Assembly: GCF_022179805.1 (NCBI RefSeq)
Contig: NZ_BPUO01000023.1
Span: 1-64,000, forward strand
Origin: Cupriavidus pauculus
Lineage (GTDB): Bacteria; Pseudomonadota; Gammaproteobacteria; Burkholderiales; Burkholderiaceae
Length of the DNA: 64,000 nucleotides
Direction of reading: 5' to 3'
Notes under the pieces: model-generated
Told to the model about the DNA's origin: nothing
The model's input: the letters and a program-made list of their open reading frames with translations, nothing else
Database searches by the model: none
Position numbers and translations under genes: made by a program
Shown here: piece after piece, positions 9,014 to 16,854 of the stretch
Layout of the letters: every line of letters starts with the position of its first letter
How positions within the stretch are numbered: position 1 is the first letter of the stretch

Positions 9014-10639
9014 TCAGCCGTGTCCGGTTAGCCGCCGGAGCAGAGCATCGGGTTCGGCTGGCGGCGCATCGGCACGCCACGCCACGTGCTGATCGGGGCG
9101 GATCAGTGCGTAGCGGGCGTCATAGAGCGCTCGGACATGTGCGTTGTTCAACTGCACGATCGTGAGCGGGCATCCAAGCCGAGCCGCGGCGGCTTCCAAC
9201 GCACCGGCGCCTTCTGCGCTGTCGTCCAGCACCAGCAGCGTGAGACCGCCGCCGAACGTGTCGTAAAGTGACGCGCCCCTGCCCGTGCCTTCCGCCAGCC
9301 ACGCATGCGGCGCTCGGCAACCGGGGCTGGCGGACGGCACAAAGGCGCTCGGATGGCAGTCCGCCGTCGCCCCGGTGCCGTAGTCGATGAGCGGCGACTC
9401 CGTGTAGCGATAGCCAAGCACCACACCCAGCGAGTCGAACTCCCGCGCTTTAGCGGTGCGGACCTGCACGGCCACGGCCTCGCGCGCGGCATCGCCGGCC
9501 GGGCCGTCGGTCTCGATGTCCGGCACGCACAGGTTGCTCGTCCGGGTAGCGTGATTCAGTACAGCTTCATCGATCACGCGGCGGTGCACCGGGCGCCGTT
9601 CGTGCTCGTAGCTGTCCAGCAGGCCATCGCCGCCCCACCCCTGCATGGTTGCGGCGAGCTTCCAGCCCAGATCGACGGCATCGCCGATGCCGAGGTTCAT
9701 GCCGTAGCCGCCATAGGGCGGATGGAGGTGGCAGGCATCGCCGGCCAGGAGTACGCGTCCCTCGCGGTAGCGTTCAGCCAGCAACTGGTGTGCTTCCCAG
9801 TCGTCGACCGAGAGAATCTCCGGCGAGATGTCCAGCCCGGTGGCGCCGCGGATGAACCGCACGGGATCCTCGGTCAGTGCCGATACCGCCCCGCCGATGT
9901 ACCAGCGGTCCCCGGTATCGAGCGGGCCCATCACCGCGGGCGAGTCGGCATTGACGAGCCAGTACATCACTGCTTTTGGCAGTCCGTGCATTGCCTCCAG
10001 GCCGGGCTGGCGGAAGACGATCATTCGGTTCCGCGACAGTCCGCCCGAACCCTCCATGCGGATACCCAACAGCCGTCGCACAGTGCTGCGGGCGCCGTCG
10101 GCGCCAATCAGGTAGCGGGCGCGGACGGTTTCTACCCCGCTGTCACCGTCGAGCACGGCACTCACGCCATCGATGTCCTGCGTGAACGCCTCCAGCCGCG
10201 TGTCGAACGAGAGGCAGACACCGGGCTGCGCGAGAATATGGTCTTGCAGTACCTCCTCCAGCTTGTATTGAGGAATCCACTGCGCGTGCTCCGCATAGAG
10301 CGGGTTCTGCCCGGGCCGGCAATAGAATGCGTTCTCGAAAGCGGTGATCGGCCGGCCGGCAAGCCGGGTCGCGAAGCAGACGGTCGAGGGATAGTCGACA
10401 CCGAAGGGCGCCTTGGCCCGGAATGCGTCGATCAGGCCCCAGCGTCGCAGGTGCTCGCAGCTCCGGACGTTAGTGGTTTTCGCCCGTGGGGCATTGCCCA
10501 CGCGGGCATTGGCTTCGACGATACGCACTGTCACACCGCGCTGACCGAGTTCGATCGCCGCTGCCAGCCCCACCGGCCCGGCACCGACGATCAGGACATC
10601 GACGTCGCATGCGGCGACGCGTTCATCCTTCATCTGCAT
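9014..10639 (-). CDS. FAD-dependent aromatic hydroxylase (MhpA/PheA-like)
   Basis: A 541-residue class A flavoprotein monooxygenase. The dinucleotide site 'DVDVLIVGAGPVGLAAAIEL' is at about 10-30, the 'YLIGADGARSTVRRLLGI' DG motif at mid-protein, and the GD motif 'EGRVLLAGDACHLHPPYGGY' at about 290-310. The C-terminal thioredoxin-like domain is that of phenol hydroxylase/MhpA relatives. It would hydroxylate a phenolic acid to a catechol or hydroquinone using NAD(P)H and O2. I place the start at ATG 10639 with AGGA 8 bases upstream; the open frame extends much further upstream through the VOC gene in another frame. The MhpA-type family is firm, the substrate is not. Confidence 0.92.
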   Translation of the reverse strand: MQMKDERVAACDVDVLIVGAGPVGLAAAIELGQRGVTVRIVEANARVGNAPRAKTTNVRSCEHLRRWGLIDAFRAKAPFGVDYPSTVCFATRLAGRPITAFENAFYCRPGQNPLYAEHAQWIPQYKLEEVLQDHILAQPGVCLSFDTRLEAFTQDIDGVSAVLDGDSGVETVRARYLIGADGARSTVRRLLGIRMEGSGGLSRNRMIVFRQPGLEAMHGLPKAVMYWLVNADSPAVMGPLDTGDRWYIGGAVSALTEDPVRFIRGATGLDISPEILSVDDWEAHQLLAERYREGRVLLAGDACHLHPPYGGYGMNLGIGDAVDLGWKLAATMQGWGGDGLLDSYEHERRPVHRRVIDEAVLNHATRTSNLCVPDIETDGPAGDAAREAVAVQVRTAKAREFDSLGVVLGYRYTESPLIDYGTGATADCHPSAFVPSASPGCRAPHAWLAEGTGRGASLYDTFGGGLTLLVLDDSAEGAGALEAAAARLGCPLTIVQLNNAHVRALYDARYALIRPDQHVAWRADAPPAEPDALLRRLTGHG

Positions 10640-10697
10640 GATTTTCATCCTGTTGACTGGCGCCGCCGGACGACGCCGTTGACTGGCTTCGACCGTC

Positions 10698-11720
10698 TCA
10701 GTCGGCGTTGCCCTGAGCACCCGTCGTGCCGGTCTTACCTGGATAAGGCGGCGCCCAGCTCGCCAGCATTTCGATGCTGTTCGGGTAAAAGGCGGCAGGC
10801 GTACTTTCGTTGAAGACGTCGCCGTCGGCGTAGTGCTCGACGACATTGCCGGCGGGGTCGTGCCAGTAGTCGAACACCTGGCTACCCAGTACGTGCCGAC
10901 CCACCCCCCAACGCGGCTTCCAGCCCCTGCTGCCCAGCCAGTGGTGCCCTGCGCTGATCGCGTCGAACGACTCCACCTCGAACGAGGCGTGATGCGCCGT
11001 TCCCGCCAGCGGGGCCGGTGCCTCGACAAAGCCGACGGCGTGGTGATCGACATACTGGTCTGCCTTGGACAGCCGGTAGAATCCGGCCACCATGCGGTCG
11101 CCGCCAGGCTCAGTCAGGCCATCGGAGAGCCGCAGCCCGAGATGCTGCGTGTACCAAGCGTCAGTGGCCGCGATGTCGCGCACATGGAGCAACACGTGCC
11201 CGAGCCGGAAGACTGGAGCGGGCCCACGCGGCGGGCGCAAGGTTGCGCCGAGCCGAGATTTCGCGGCCGGCGTGTTGGTCTTTGCCGCGCAGGCAGGCGG
11301 TTGGGCGTTGTGCGTCGTTGTCGCTGCGTCGCGCTTCCAGTGCACGAGATGGATCGCGAAGCCGTCAGGATCGCGGAGCCGCACGCGCAGGCCTGCGCAG
11401 GGACCCCCGACTTCCTCGATCGTACTCGCGCCGGGGATCGCGACCGCCCGGTGCAGTTCGTCGGCTGATGCGACTTCAAAGGCTACGTAGGCCATGCCGG
11501 ACCTGTCCTTGCTGGCGGCCAGCGTGACATGCGCGTATGGCTGTGCGCCGTTGCCTTTCATGTGCAACGCGTCGCAGGTCTGCGACAGCGGCGCGAGTCC
11601 GAAGTCGGCAAGGAAGACCGACATCGTCACGAGGTCTTCGGCGTAGTACGCCACATGGGCGATGTCTTCGAGCTTGATCATGGCGGGAGGTTCGTGGATT
11701 GTCGCCGGACTGCCGCTCAT
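10698..11720 (-). CDS. VOC-family extradiol ring-cleavage dioxygenase
   Basis: A two-domain vicinal-oxygen-chelate protein of about 340 residues, as in type I extradiol dioxygenases. Domain 1 starts 'MIKLEDIAHVAYYAEDLVTM'. Domain 2 holds the likely Fe(II) ligands: His in 'FRLGHVLLHVRDI', His in 'GTAHHASFEVE' and Glu in 'PAGNVVEHYADGD'. 'DYWHDPAGN' is typical of catechol 2,3-dioxygenase relatives. The start at 11720 overlaps the upstream stop (ATGA at 11717-11720). The homology-based start is ATG 11681, but it has no visible ribosome site. The enzyme would open the ring made by the FAD hydroxylase encoded just downstream. Confidence 0.88.
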   Translation of the reverse strand: MSGSPATIHEPPAMIKLEDIAHVAYYAEDLVTMSVFLADFGLAPLSQTCDALHMKGNGAQPYAHVTLAASKDRSGMAYVAFEVASADELHRAVAIPGASTIEEVGGPCAGLRVRLRDPDGFAIHLVHWKRDAATTTHNAQPPACAAKTNTPAAKSRLGATLRPPRGPAPVFRLGHVLLHVRDIAATDAWYTQHLGLRLSDGLTEPGGDRMVAGFYRLSKADQYVDHHAVGFVEAPAPLAGTAHHASFEVESFDAISAGHHWLGSRGWKPRWGVGRHVLGSQVFDYWHDPAGNVVEHYADGDVFNESTPAAFYPNSIEMLASWAPPYPGKTGTTGAQGNAD

Positions 11721-12577
11721 TGGGCGGCGGGGTCGCTGGCCACGGGATTGCACAGCACACCGATGCGGTCAACTTCGACCTCGACCACGTCTCCCGCCTT
11801 CATCCACAGCGGCGGATTGCGCTTGGCGCCCACGCCGCCCGGCGTGCCCGACACGATCACGTCACCTGTCTCCAGTGGCATCACCGTGGAGAGATAGGCG
11901 ATCAGTTGCGGGATGCTGAAGATAAGCAGGTCAGTCGTCGTGCGCTGAACTTCCTCGCCGTTCAGGCGGGTCGTCAACGTCATCACGGTGCCGGGCGGAA
12001 TCTCGTCAGCTGTGACCATCCACGGGCCGAATCCGCCTGTGCGGTAGAAGTTCTTTCCCGGCCCCCACTGCGGCGTATGGACCTGCCAGTCGCGCACGGA
12101 GCCGTCGTTGTAGCAGGCATAGCCGGCGACGTGATCCCAGGCGTTCGCCTCCGCAATGCGGCGGCCAGGTTTGCCAATGATCACGGCAACCTCCCCCTCG
12201 AAGTCGAACTTGTGCGACTCGGGCGGTACCAGCAGCGGTTGCCCGTGCCCCTGCTGAGAATCGGCTACGCGCAGAAAAATGGGGGGATGGGCAGTTTCAG
12301 CCTTGCCAGTTTCGGCCAGGTGAGCGTGGTAGTTGAGACCGACGCACAGAATCTTGCCCGGGTTGGGGATCGTGGGCAGGAATATGACGTCCTCGGTAAG
12401 GAAATCAGGACGACCTGCCGAGGCGGCCGCAGCGCATACCGCTTCCGCCGGCGCGCCAAGCAACGCCTTCAGGTCAGGATAGCGCTCGCCAAAGCGCGCG
12501 GAGAGGTCAATGATGCCGTCATGGGTGACGACGCCGTAGGCTGGGCGGCTGCCGGCCAGGAAGGAAGCAAGGCGCAT
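11717..12577 (-). CDS. FAA-hydrolase family protein (acylpyruvase / hydratase type)
   Basis: A 286-residue single-domain FAH-superfamily enzyme: 'MRLASFLAGSRPAYGVV' N-terminus, 'PGKILCVGLNYHAHLAETGK', 'FDFEGEVAVIIGKPGRRI' with the E-x-E metal ligands, 'NDGSVRDWQ' and 'GDVIVSGTPGGVG'. Relatives hydrolyse fumarylpyruvate or acylpyruvates, or hydrate 2-hydroxypentadienoates, so it would act on the meta-cleavage product. It is the first gene of the operon and is divergent from the LysR gene. The upstream extension of the frame overlaps the LysR start region and is not coding. The operon therefore carries two different FAH-superfamily enzymes, this one and the fumarylacetoacetase at its far end. 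Confidence 0.92.
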   Translation of the reverse strand: MRLASFLAGSRPAYGVVTHDGIIDLSARFGERYPDLKALLGAPAEAVCAAAASAGRPDFLTEDVIFLPTIPNPGKILCVGLNYHAHLAETGKAETAHPPIFLRVADSQQGHGQPLLVPPESHKFDFEGEVAVIIGKPGRRIAEANAWDHVAGYACYNDGSVRDWQVHTPQWGPGKNFYRTGGFGPWMVTADEIPPGTVMTLTTRLNGEEVQRTTTDLLIFSIPQLIAYLSTVMPLETGDVIVSGTPGGVGAKRNPPLWMKAGDVVEVEVDRIGVLCNPVASDPAAQ

Positions 12578-12689
12578 AGTGGGAGCTGTCTCGGGTGATG
12601 TGTTTGTCGTTTTGCGGCATGTCGTCGCGCCACGGACCGAAAGGTAGCCCCGCCGCCGTTCCCCCGAAAGATGGCAAAATTGCGCCGGA

Positions 12690-12706
12690 GATAGCTGACA
12701 GCTATC
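12690..12706. promoter_or_regulatory. LysR operator dyad (T-N11-A)
   Basis: Perfect palindrome GATAGCTGACAGCTATC, with arms of 7 and a spacer of 3. It contains ATAGC-N5-GCTAT and fits the LysR consensus T-N11-A (T at 12692, A at 12704). It sits 27 bases before the LysR start and 113 bases before the first operon gene on the other strand, the usual place for an activation and autoregulation site. Confidence 0.7.
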
Positions 12707-12732
12707 ACTAAATCCACACAGGCCCAACTCCG

Positions 12733-13668
12733 ATGAAGCTTCACAACCTCCGCGACTTCGTCGCCGTCGCCCAGACAGGCAGCCTGCGTGCGGCAGCGCG
12801 CAAGCTGGAACTGGCACAACCTTCGCTGTCCAAGAGCATCCAGCAGCTCGAAACCGAGCTGGGCGCGACGCTGTTCGAGCGAAATGCGCGCGGCGCGATG
12901 CTGACGCCGTCAGGAAAGGCATTCCTCCATCGCGCGCAGGCGGCACTCAATGAGCTGAAGCGGGGCCAGGGCGAAGTACGGCAGATTTCCAGCGGGACGG
13001 GCGGCAGCGTCAGCATGGCCGTCTCAGCGGCGGTGGCACTTTCCGTCCTTCCCGACACCATCAAGGCGTTCAGCGCGAAATTCCCCGATGCGGCGATCCG
13101 CATCATCCCGGCTCAGCCCGGCACGATGCTTCCGGAACTCCGCGCCGGCGCACTGGACTTTGCCATCGGACCCCGCCCATCCCTGCCGCTCGGGGACGAC
13201 TACAGTGTCGAACTGCTGATGCAAAACAGACGCGCCATCGTCTGCCGCCGGGATCATCCGCTGCGCAAGGCGCGCAGACTCAGCGACCTGCTCGGTGCGC
13301 AATGGCTCGTGTCGAGCGCCACGGGCATGATGGCGACCGACCATGATCAATTCTTCCAGTCGCACGGACTCGACGTGCCATCACGGGTAGTGCTGTGCGA
13401 CTACGGCACTGCGACATGGTCGCTCCTGGCATCCACAGACATGCTTGCGGTGCAGCCCCGGCAGTGGGTCGAAGCCGCGCTGATGAAGGGCGTGCTGACG
13501 GAGATCCCGATCGCTGAAAAGCTGCCTTTCGTAGACATTGTCCTTGTGCGGAGGCGAGGTTTGCCACCCACGCCTGCAGCAGAGACGATGCTGTCTCTGT
13601 TGCAACGGCATATCGTGTACTACGCCGGCGAGGTGGGAAGCGAGGATTCTAGCGGCGCCGGCAGCTAG
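12733..13668 (+). CDS. LysR-type regulator of the aromatic operon
   Basis: A 311-residue LysR protein. The winged HTH is at 1-60 ('MKLHNLRDFVAVAQTGSLRA', 'AQPSLSKSIQQLETELGATL', 'LFERNARGAMLTPSGKAFLH'), followed by the effector-binding periplasmic-fold domain. It diverges from the FAA-hydrolase gene across a 155-base gap holding a perfect LysR dyad. It therefore probably activates the catabolic operon when a pathway intermediate binds (family knowledge plus context). Confidence 0.93.
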   Translation: MKLHNLRDFVAVAQTGSLRAAARKLELAQPSLSKSIQQLETELGATLFERNARGAMLTPSGKAFLHRAQAALNELKRGQGEVRQISSGTGGSVSMAVSAAVALSVLPDTIKAFSAKFPDAAIRIIPAQPGTMLPELRAGALDFAIGPRPSLPLGDDYSVELLMQNRRAIVCRRDHPLRKARRLSDLLGAQWLVSSATGMMATDHDQFFQSHGLDVPSRVVLCDYGTATWSLLASTDMLAVQPRQWVEAALMKGVLTEIPIAEKLPFVDIVLVRRRGLPPTPAAETMLSLLQRHIVYYAGEVGSEDSSGAGS

Positions 13669-13952
13669 TTTTGCCGACGTGGTTGTGCCGCTCTCGAAAG
13701 GCCTTTACCGGGGTCCGTCTACTTGACACCCGTCGCTCGGTTTGTCACTGGGGTTTATTGACCGCAAAATTCGGCAGTGGGGATGACTGCTCGTCAACTG
13801 GAAGCAGACCTACGGCATAGCTCGCTCGAATGGCCCTGATGGGTCGCCTTCAGCCGGCTGGCCCAGACGTAACCGATCTCGCGGTCGGTCGGGCCCCTAC
13901 CGGCGCAGCATAGAATTGATCTCGAGACCGGTCATTAAAGCGCCTGCGTATC

Positions 13953-14237
13953 ATGGAGAATTCGCTGCTGGAATTGATTGACTCCGCCCTTCGGGAGATT
14001 CAACCGATGGCCGCTCAGGCGTTCGAGCCGGCAGTCAGCATCGAGCGTCAACTAAATTGGTGTCGCAGTTTTGAATGTGGACTTCCTATCGAACCGGCGC
14101 CGGGACCATTTTCGATGGGCCTGATTGCGGTCCGTGAGTTCGATATGTACGGAGATATGCCTGAACTCGCTTCTCTCATAAACAAGGTGCAGCGACTCGT
14201 TGAAGCCAAGCTTGCTAGAGCGAACGAGAAAAGCTGA
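13953..14237 (+). CDS. Tsi6-like immunity protein (orphan)
   Basis: A 94-residue, acidic, helical protein. Its pattern 'ELIDSAL ... SIERQLNWCRS ... SMGLIAVREFDMYGDMPEL' parallels Tsi6 of Pseudomonas aeruginosa ('YIDRAL ... SAEKQLQYIRS ... TLGSIAVKEFDETDPEL'), as I recall that sequence. Tsi6 neutralises Tse6, a type VI effector that degrades NAD(P)+. No Tse6-like toxin, PAAR or other type VI gene is adjacent: the neighbours are a LysR gene and a LysE exporter. It looks like an orphan immunity gene that protects against competitors' effectors. The similarity is from memory and needs a profile search. Confidence 0.6.
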   Translation: MENSLLELIDSALREIQPMAAQAFEPAVSIERQLNWCRSFECGLPIEPAPGPFSMGLIAVREFDMYGDMPELASLINKVQRLVEAKLARANEKS

Positions 14238-14275
14238 TCGGTCAGGAGTCCATCCGCCGGTGGACGCCTGCCCCG

Positions 14276-14917
14276 TCAACGAAGCAAAAGAACCGTGATC
14301 ACGCCAAGCGCCAGCAGGATCAAAATAAGCCCGGAGATGCGTTCCAGCCACGGCAGAGTCCGTGCGAAGCGTCTCAGGACGCTTTGGTGGCCGATCAGGA
14401 CGGCAATCACCACATCGTAAAGCAACACCACACTGAACATCCAGGTGCCGTAGAGCGCCTTCCATCCCGCACTGGCGTGAGGGCCGGCCAGCATCGCGGC
14501 CAAGCTGGCATAGAACAGCGCGTTCTTCGGGTTGAGGATGCCAGAGAGGAAGCCCATGCCGGCGGCACGTCGCCAGGCGACGAGTGGTTGCGTGCGCGGA
14601 GCGTCCCGGCCAGCGGATGCTGCCACATTGAGGTCATTGCTGCCGGCGCAGCGCACGAACAGCACGCCGATATAGAGCAAATAGGCGCAGCCGGCCAACT
14701 GCAGAACGACGAACAACCTCGTGTCCGGCTGCAGCGCGGCTGTGCCGCCGAACGCGGCAGTGATGAACACCCCATTGGCTATGGCGATGCCAAGGCAAGC
14801 GCCGCTGGCAACGCGCCAGCCAGCAGACAGGGATGTTCGGGCGATCAGGAAAAAATCAGGGCCGGGGGAAAGCAGGGCCAGGAAATGCACTGCGGCGATC
14901 ATCAAAAACTGATGCAT
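14276..14917 (-). CDS. LysE/RhtB-family exporter
   Basis: A 213-residue inner-membrane protein with about six hydrophobic segments. The family signature is at the N-terminus ('FLALLSPGPDFFLIARTSLS'), then 'GACLGIAIANGVFITAAFGG', 'YLLYIGVLFVRC' and 'GFLSGILNPKNALFYASLAA'. Members export amino acids or similar small metabolites by proton antiport. An AraC-family gene lies 88 bases upstream in the same direction, a common arrangement for substrate-induced LysE exporters. Confidence 0.92.
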   Translation of the reverse strand: MHQFLMIAAVHFLALLSPGPDFFLIARTSLSAGWRVASGACLGIAIANGVFITAAFGGTAALQPDTRLFVVLQLAGCAYLLYIGVLFVRCAGSNDLNVAASAGRDAPRTQPLVAWRRAAGMGFLSGILNPKNALFYASLAAMLAGPHASAGWKALYGTWMFSVVLLYDVVIAVLIGHQSVLRRFARTLPWLERISGLILILLALGVITVLLLR

Positions 14918-15005
14918 TCAATGTACACCTACGAATCTTTCTCGCAGTGTGCCGACCGCAGCGCGTTCTGTATTGAAGGAAATTGCAGTCGTACCGTTTC
15001 CGACG

Positions 15006-15851
15006 CTACGCGCGGAAGCGTCCTGGCGTGACGCCCGTATGCGCTTTGAAAACCCTCTGGAAATGCGCTTGATCGGCAAAGCCTAGGTTCTGGGCGACGT
15101 CCGAGATGCGCTCTCCACCCCGAAGCTGCTCCCTTGCCAGATTGATGCGCTGGTTCAGTTGCCAGGCATGCGGCGTCATGCCGGTCACTGCGCGGAAAGC
15201 GCGGATCAGTTGGTAGCGACTCATGTCAGCGAGTTGTGCCAGTTCGTCCAAAGTAATGCTGGAAGCGGGCGCGGTGCGAAGGCAATCGAGGGCTGGCCGG
15301 ATTTGTGCCAGCAGCTTCGATGGAGCGTCTGGCGCTTCGATGCGCAAGCCCTGCCTAGTGTCGCAGTCGCCGATGAACACGATCAGCGCTGCTTCCTTGT
15401 CGCACGGGCTGACCTCAGAGAACAACAACGCGTTAAGTTGGCAGAAGCGTGCGTAGACCGACGGGTCGGTCACGACCCTTATCGGCTCGGTATCTAGCGA
15501 GTGGGCCTGCGCGTACTCCATCCGGACGGCATGGAGCCAGGCCGCGTCCAGGTGCAGCATCTGGTAGCTCCAAGCCGTTTCGGGTGCCGGGTTGCAGGCA
15601 TGCACGCGTGTCGCGGGCACGAATACAAGTGTGCCGGGATGCAACGCGACTGGACCGCCGGTGCCGCCGTCGAAGACACTGCGGCCGTCATCGACGGCGC
15701 CAATGGAAAAGGTGGGATGGTGGTGCGGCTTGTAGCAGGCTCGGCTATGACAGGCGCGGCGGCTCTCGACAAAAGACATGCTCGGGTCGTGCCAGAACGC
15801 CTGACTCGACTTGTTGCGCGGTGCCGCACGAAAAGGCGAATGGGCTGACAT
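15006..15851 (-). CDS. AraC-family transcriptional regulator
   Basis: A 281-residue regulator. The N-terminal cupin sensor domain has 'ACYKPHHHPTFSIGAVDDGR' and 'HPGTLVFVPATRVHACNP'. The C-terminal double HTH has 'ITLDELAQLADMSRYQLIRA' and 'DVAQNLGFADQAHFQRVFKA', ending 'GVTPGRFRA'. It is encoded just upstream of the LysE exporter and probably controls it. The start is uncertain: similarity begins near residue 25 ('MSFVESRRACHSRACYKPH'), so the ATG there is a good alternative. Confidence 0.9.
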   Translation of the reverse strand: MSAHSPFRAAPRNKSSQAFWHDPSMSFVESRRACHSRACYKPHHHPTFSIGAVDDGRSVFDGGTGGPVALHPGTLVFVPATRVHACNPAPETAWSYQMLHLDAAWLHAVRMEYAQAHSLDTEPIRVVTDPSVYARFCQLNALLFSEVSPCDKEAALIVFIGDCDTRQGLRIEAPDAPSKLLAQIRPALDCLRTAPASSITLDELAQLADMSRYQLIRAFRAVTGMTPHAWQLNQRINLAREQLRGGERISDVAQNLGFADQAHFQRVFKAHTGVTPGRFRA

Positions 15852-15993
15852 CCAGTGCTTCGGTTTTGATGGGATCGCGTTTAAGAAGACTCAATGCATA
15901 GATCATACTAGAACCTCCCGGGTGCGCTAACGGAGCGATCACTTCGTTCACACTGGCATGCGTGGCTAGGCGAAAAGAGCCATGCGTACACGA

Positions 15994-16027
15994 GAAGTCC
16001 CGCCTCATCTGTTTGTTGCGGGACTTC
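15994..16027. terminator. Perfect 10-bp hairpin between direct repeats
   Basis: Arms GAAGTCCCGC and GCGGGACTTC with a 14-base loop. Outside it, CCATGCGTAC and CCGTGCGTAC form a near-direct repeat. It lies 25 bases after the stop of the isochorismatase-family gene. There is no T-run on either side, so it may be a Rho-assisted or bidirectional terminator, or an RNA-stabilising stem. Confidence 0.4.
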
Positions 16028-16051
16028 AGCCGTGCGTACAACGGCGGCGGT

Positions 16052-16681
16052 TTATTTCTGGTTTGCAGTAAGTACCTTGAAACTCGTCATCAGGTTGCGA
16101 TAGTCGGGAATGTGGTTGGCGAACAGCGTGCCAAGGCCCTCAATGTCATTGCGCCAGTCGCGATGCAACTCGCAGGCCACGCCGAACCACGTCATCATCT
16201 GGGCCCCGGCATGGGCCATTCGGTGCCACGCCGCATCACGAGTGATCGGATCGAAGGTACCGGAGGCATCGCCCACGACAAAAACATCGAAACCTTCGGC
16301 CATTGCAGACAGGGCGGGAAAGGCGACGCAGACTTCCGTCACTACGCCGGCAATGATGAGTTGCTTCTTGCCCGTGGCCTTGACGGCCTTTACGAAATCC
16401 TCGTTATCCCACGCGTTGATCTGTCCTGGGCGTGGAATAAATGGCGCTTCGGGAAACTGTGCCCGTAATTCGGGCACAAGCGGGCCGTTGGGGCCATTCT
16501 CAAAACTGGTGGTAAGGATGGTCGGCAGCTTGAAGTACTTGGCCAGATCGGCCAGCGCCAGTACGTTGTTCTTGAACTTGTCCGGGTCGATATCGCGTAC
16601 CAGCGACAGCAGGCCAGCCTGGTGATCTACCAGAAGCACGGCGGCATCGTTCTTGTCCAGGCGCTTGTAAGGCGTGGTCAT
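16052..16681 (-). CDS. Isochorismatase-family cysteine hydrolase (YcaC-like)
   Basis: A 209-residue protein. Motifs are 'DAAVLLVDHQAGLLSLVRDI' (catalytic Asp), a basic residue in 'IPRPGQINAWDNEDFVKAVK', and 'LIIAGVVTEVCVAFPALSAM' with the nucleophile Cys. The length and the C-terminal helical tail ('HRDWRNDIEGLGTLFANHIP') match YcaC-like hydrolases of unknown substrate, not true isochorismatase or nicotinamidase. The start ATG at 16681 has AAGGAG 6 bases upstream. It diverges from a LysR gene 173 bases away, which probably controls it. Confidence 0.9.
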   Translation of the reverse strand: MTTPYKRLDKNDAAVLLVDHQAGLLSLVRDIDPDKFKNNVLALADLAKYFKLPTILTTSFENGPNGPLVPELRAQFPEAPFIPRPGQINAWDNEDFVKAVKATGKKQLIIAGVVTEVCVAFPALSAMAEGFDVFVVGDASGTFDPITRDAAWHRMAHAGAQMMTWFGVACELHRDWRNDIEGLGTLFANHIPDYRNLMTSFKVLTANQK

Positions 16682-16854
16682 GACAGTCTCCTTGCGGGGA
16701 TGGGCATTTACGCTTGCGGATGAAGCGTTCCTTAATCGCCTCGAAGACCGCCTTGGCGCAGGCGATCGCCGAAGCGTGGAGGCAATCATAGGATTGCAGA
16801 ACCCAACGTAGTAGTGCCGTAAGATGCCGTCTGTGTTCTATGAAAGGAACAGTC

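Noticed and set aside
9305..10813. 502-codon plus-strand frame
   Set aside because: Antisense to the FAD hydroxylase gene, with no recognisable domain and a His/Arg-rich composition.
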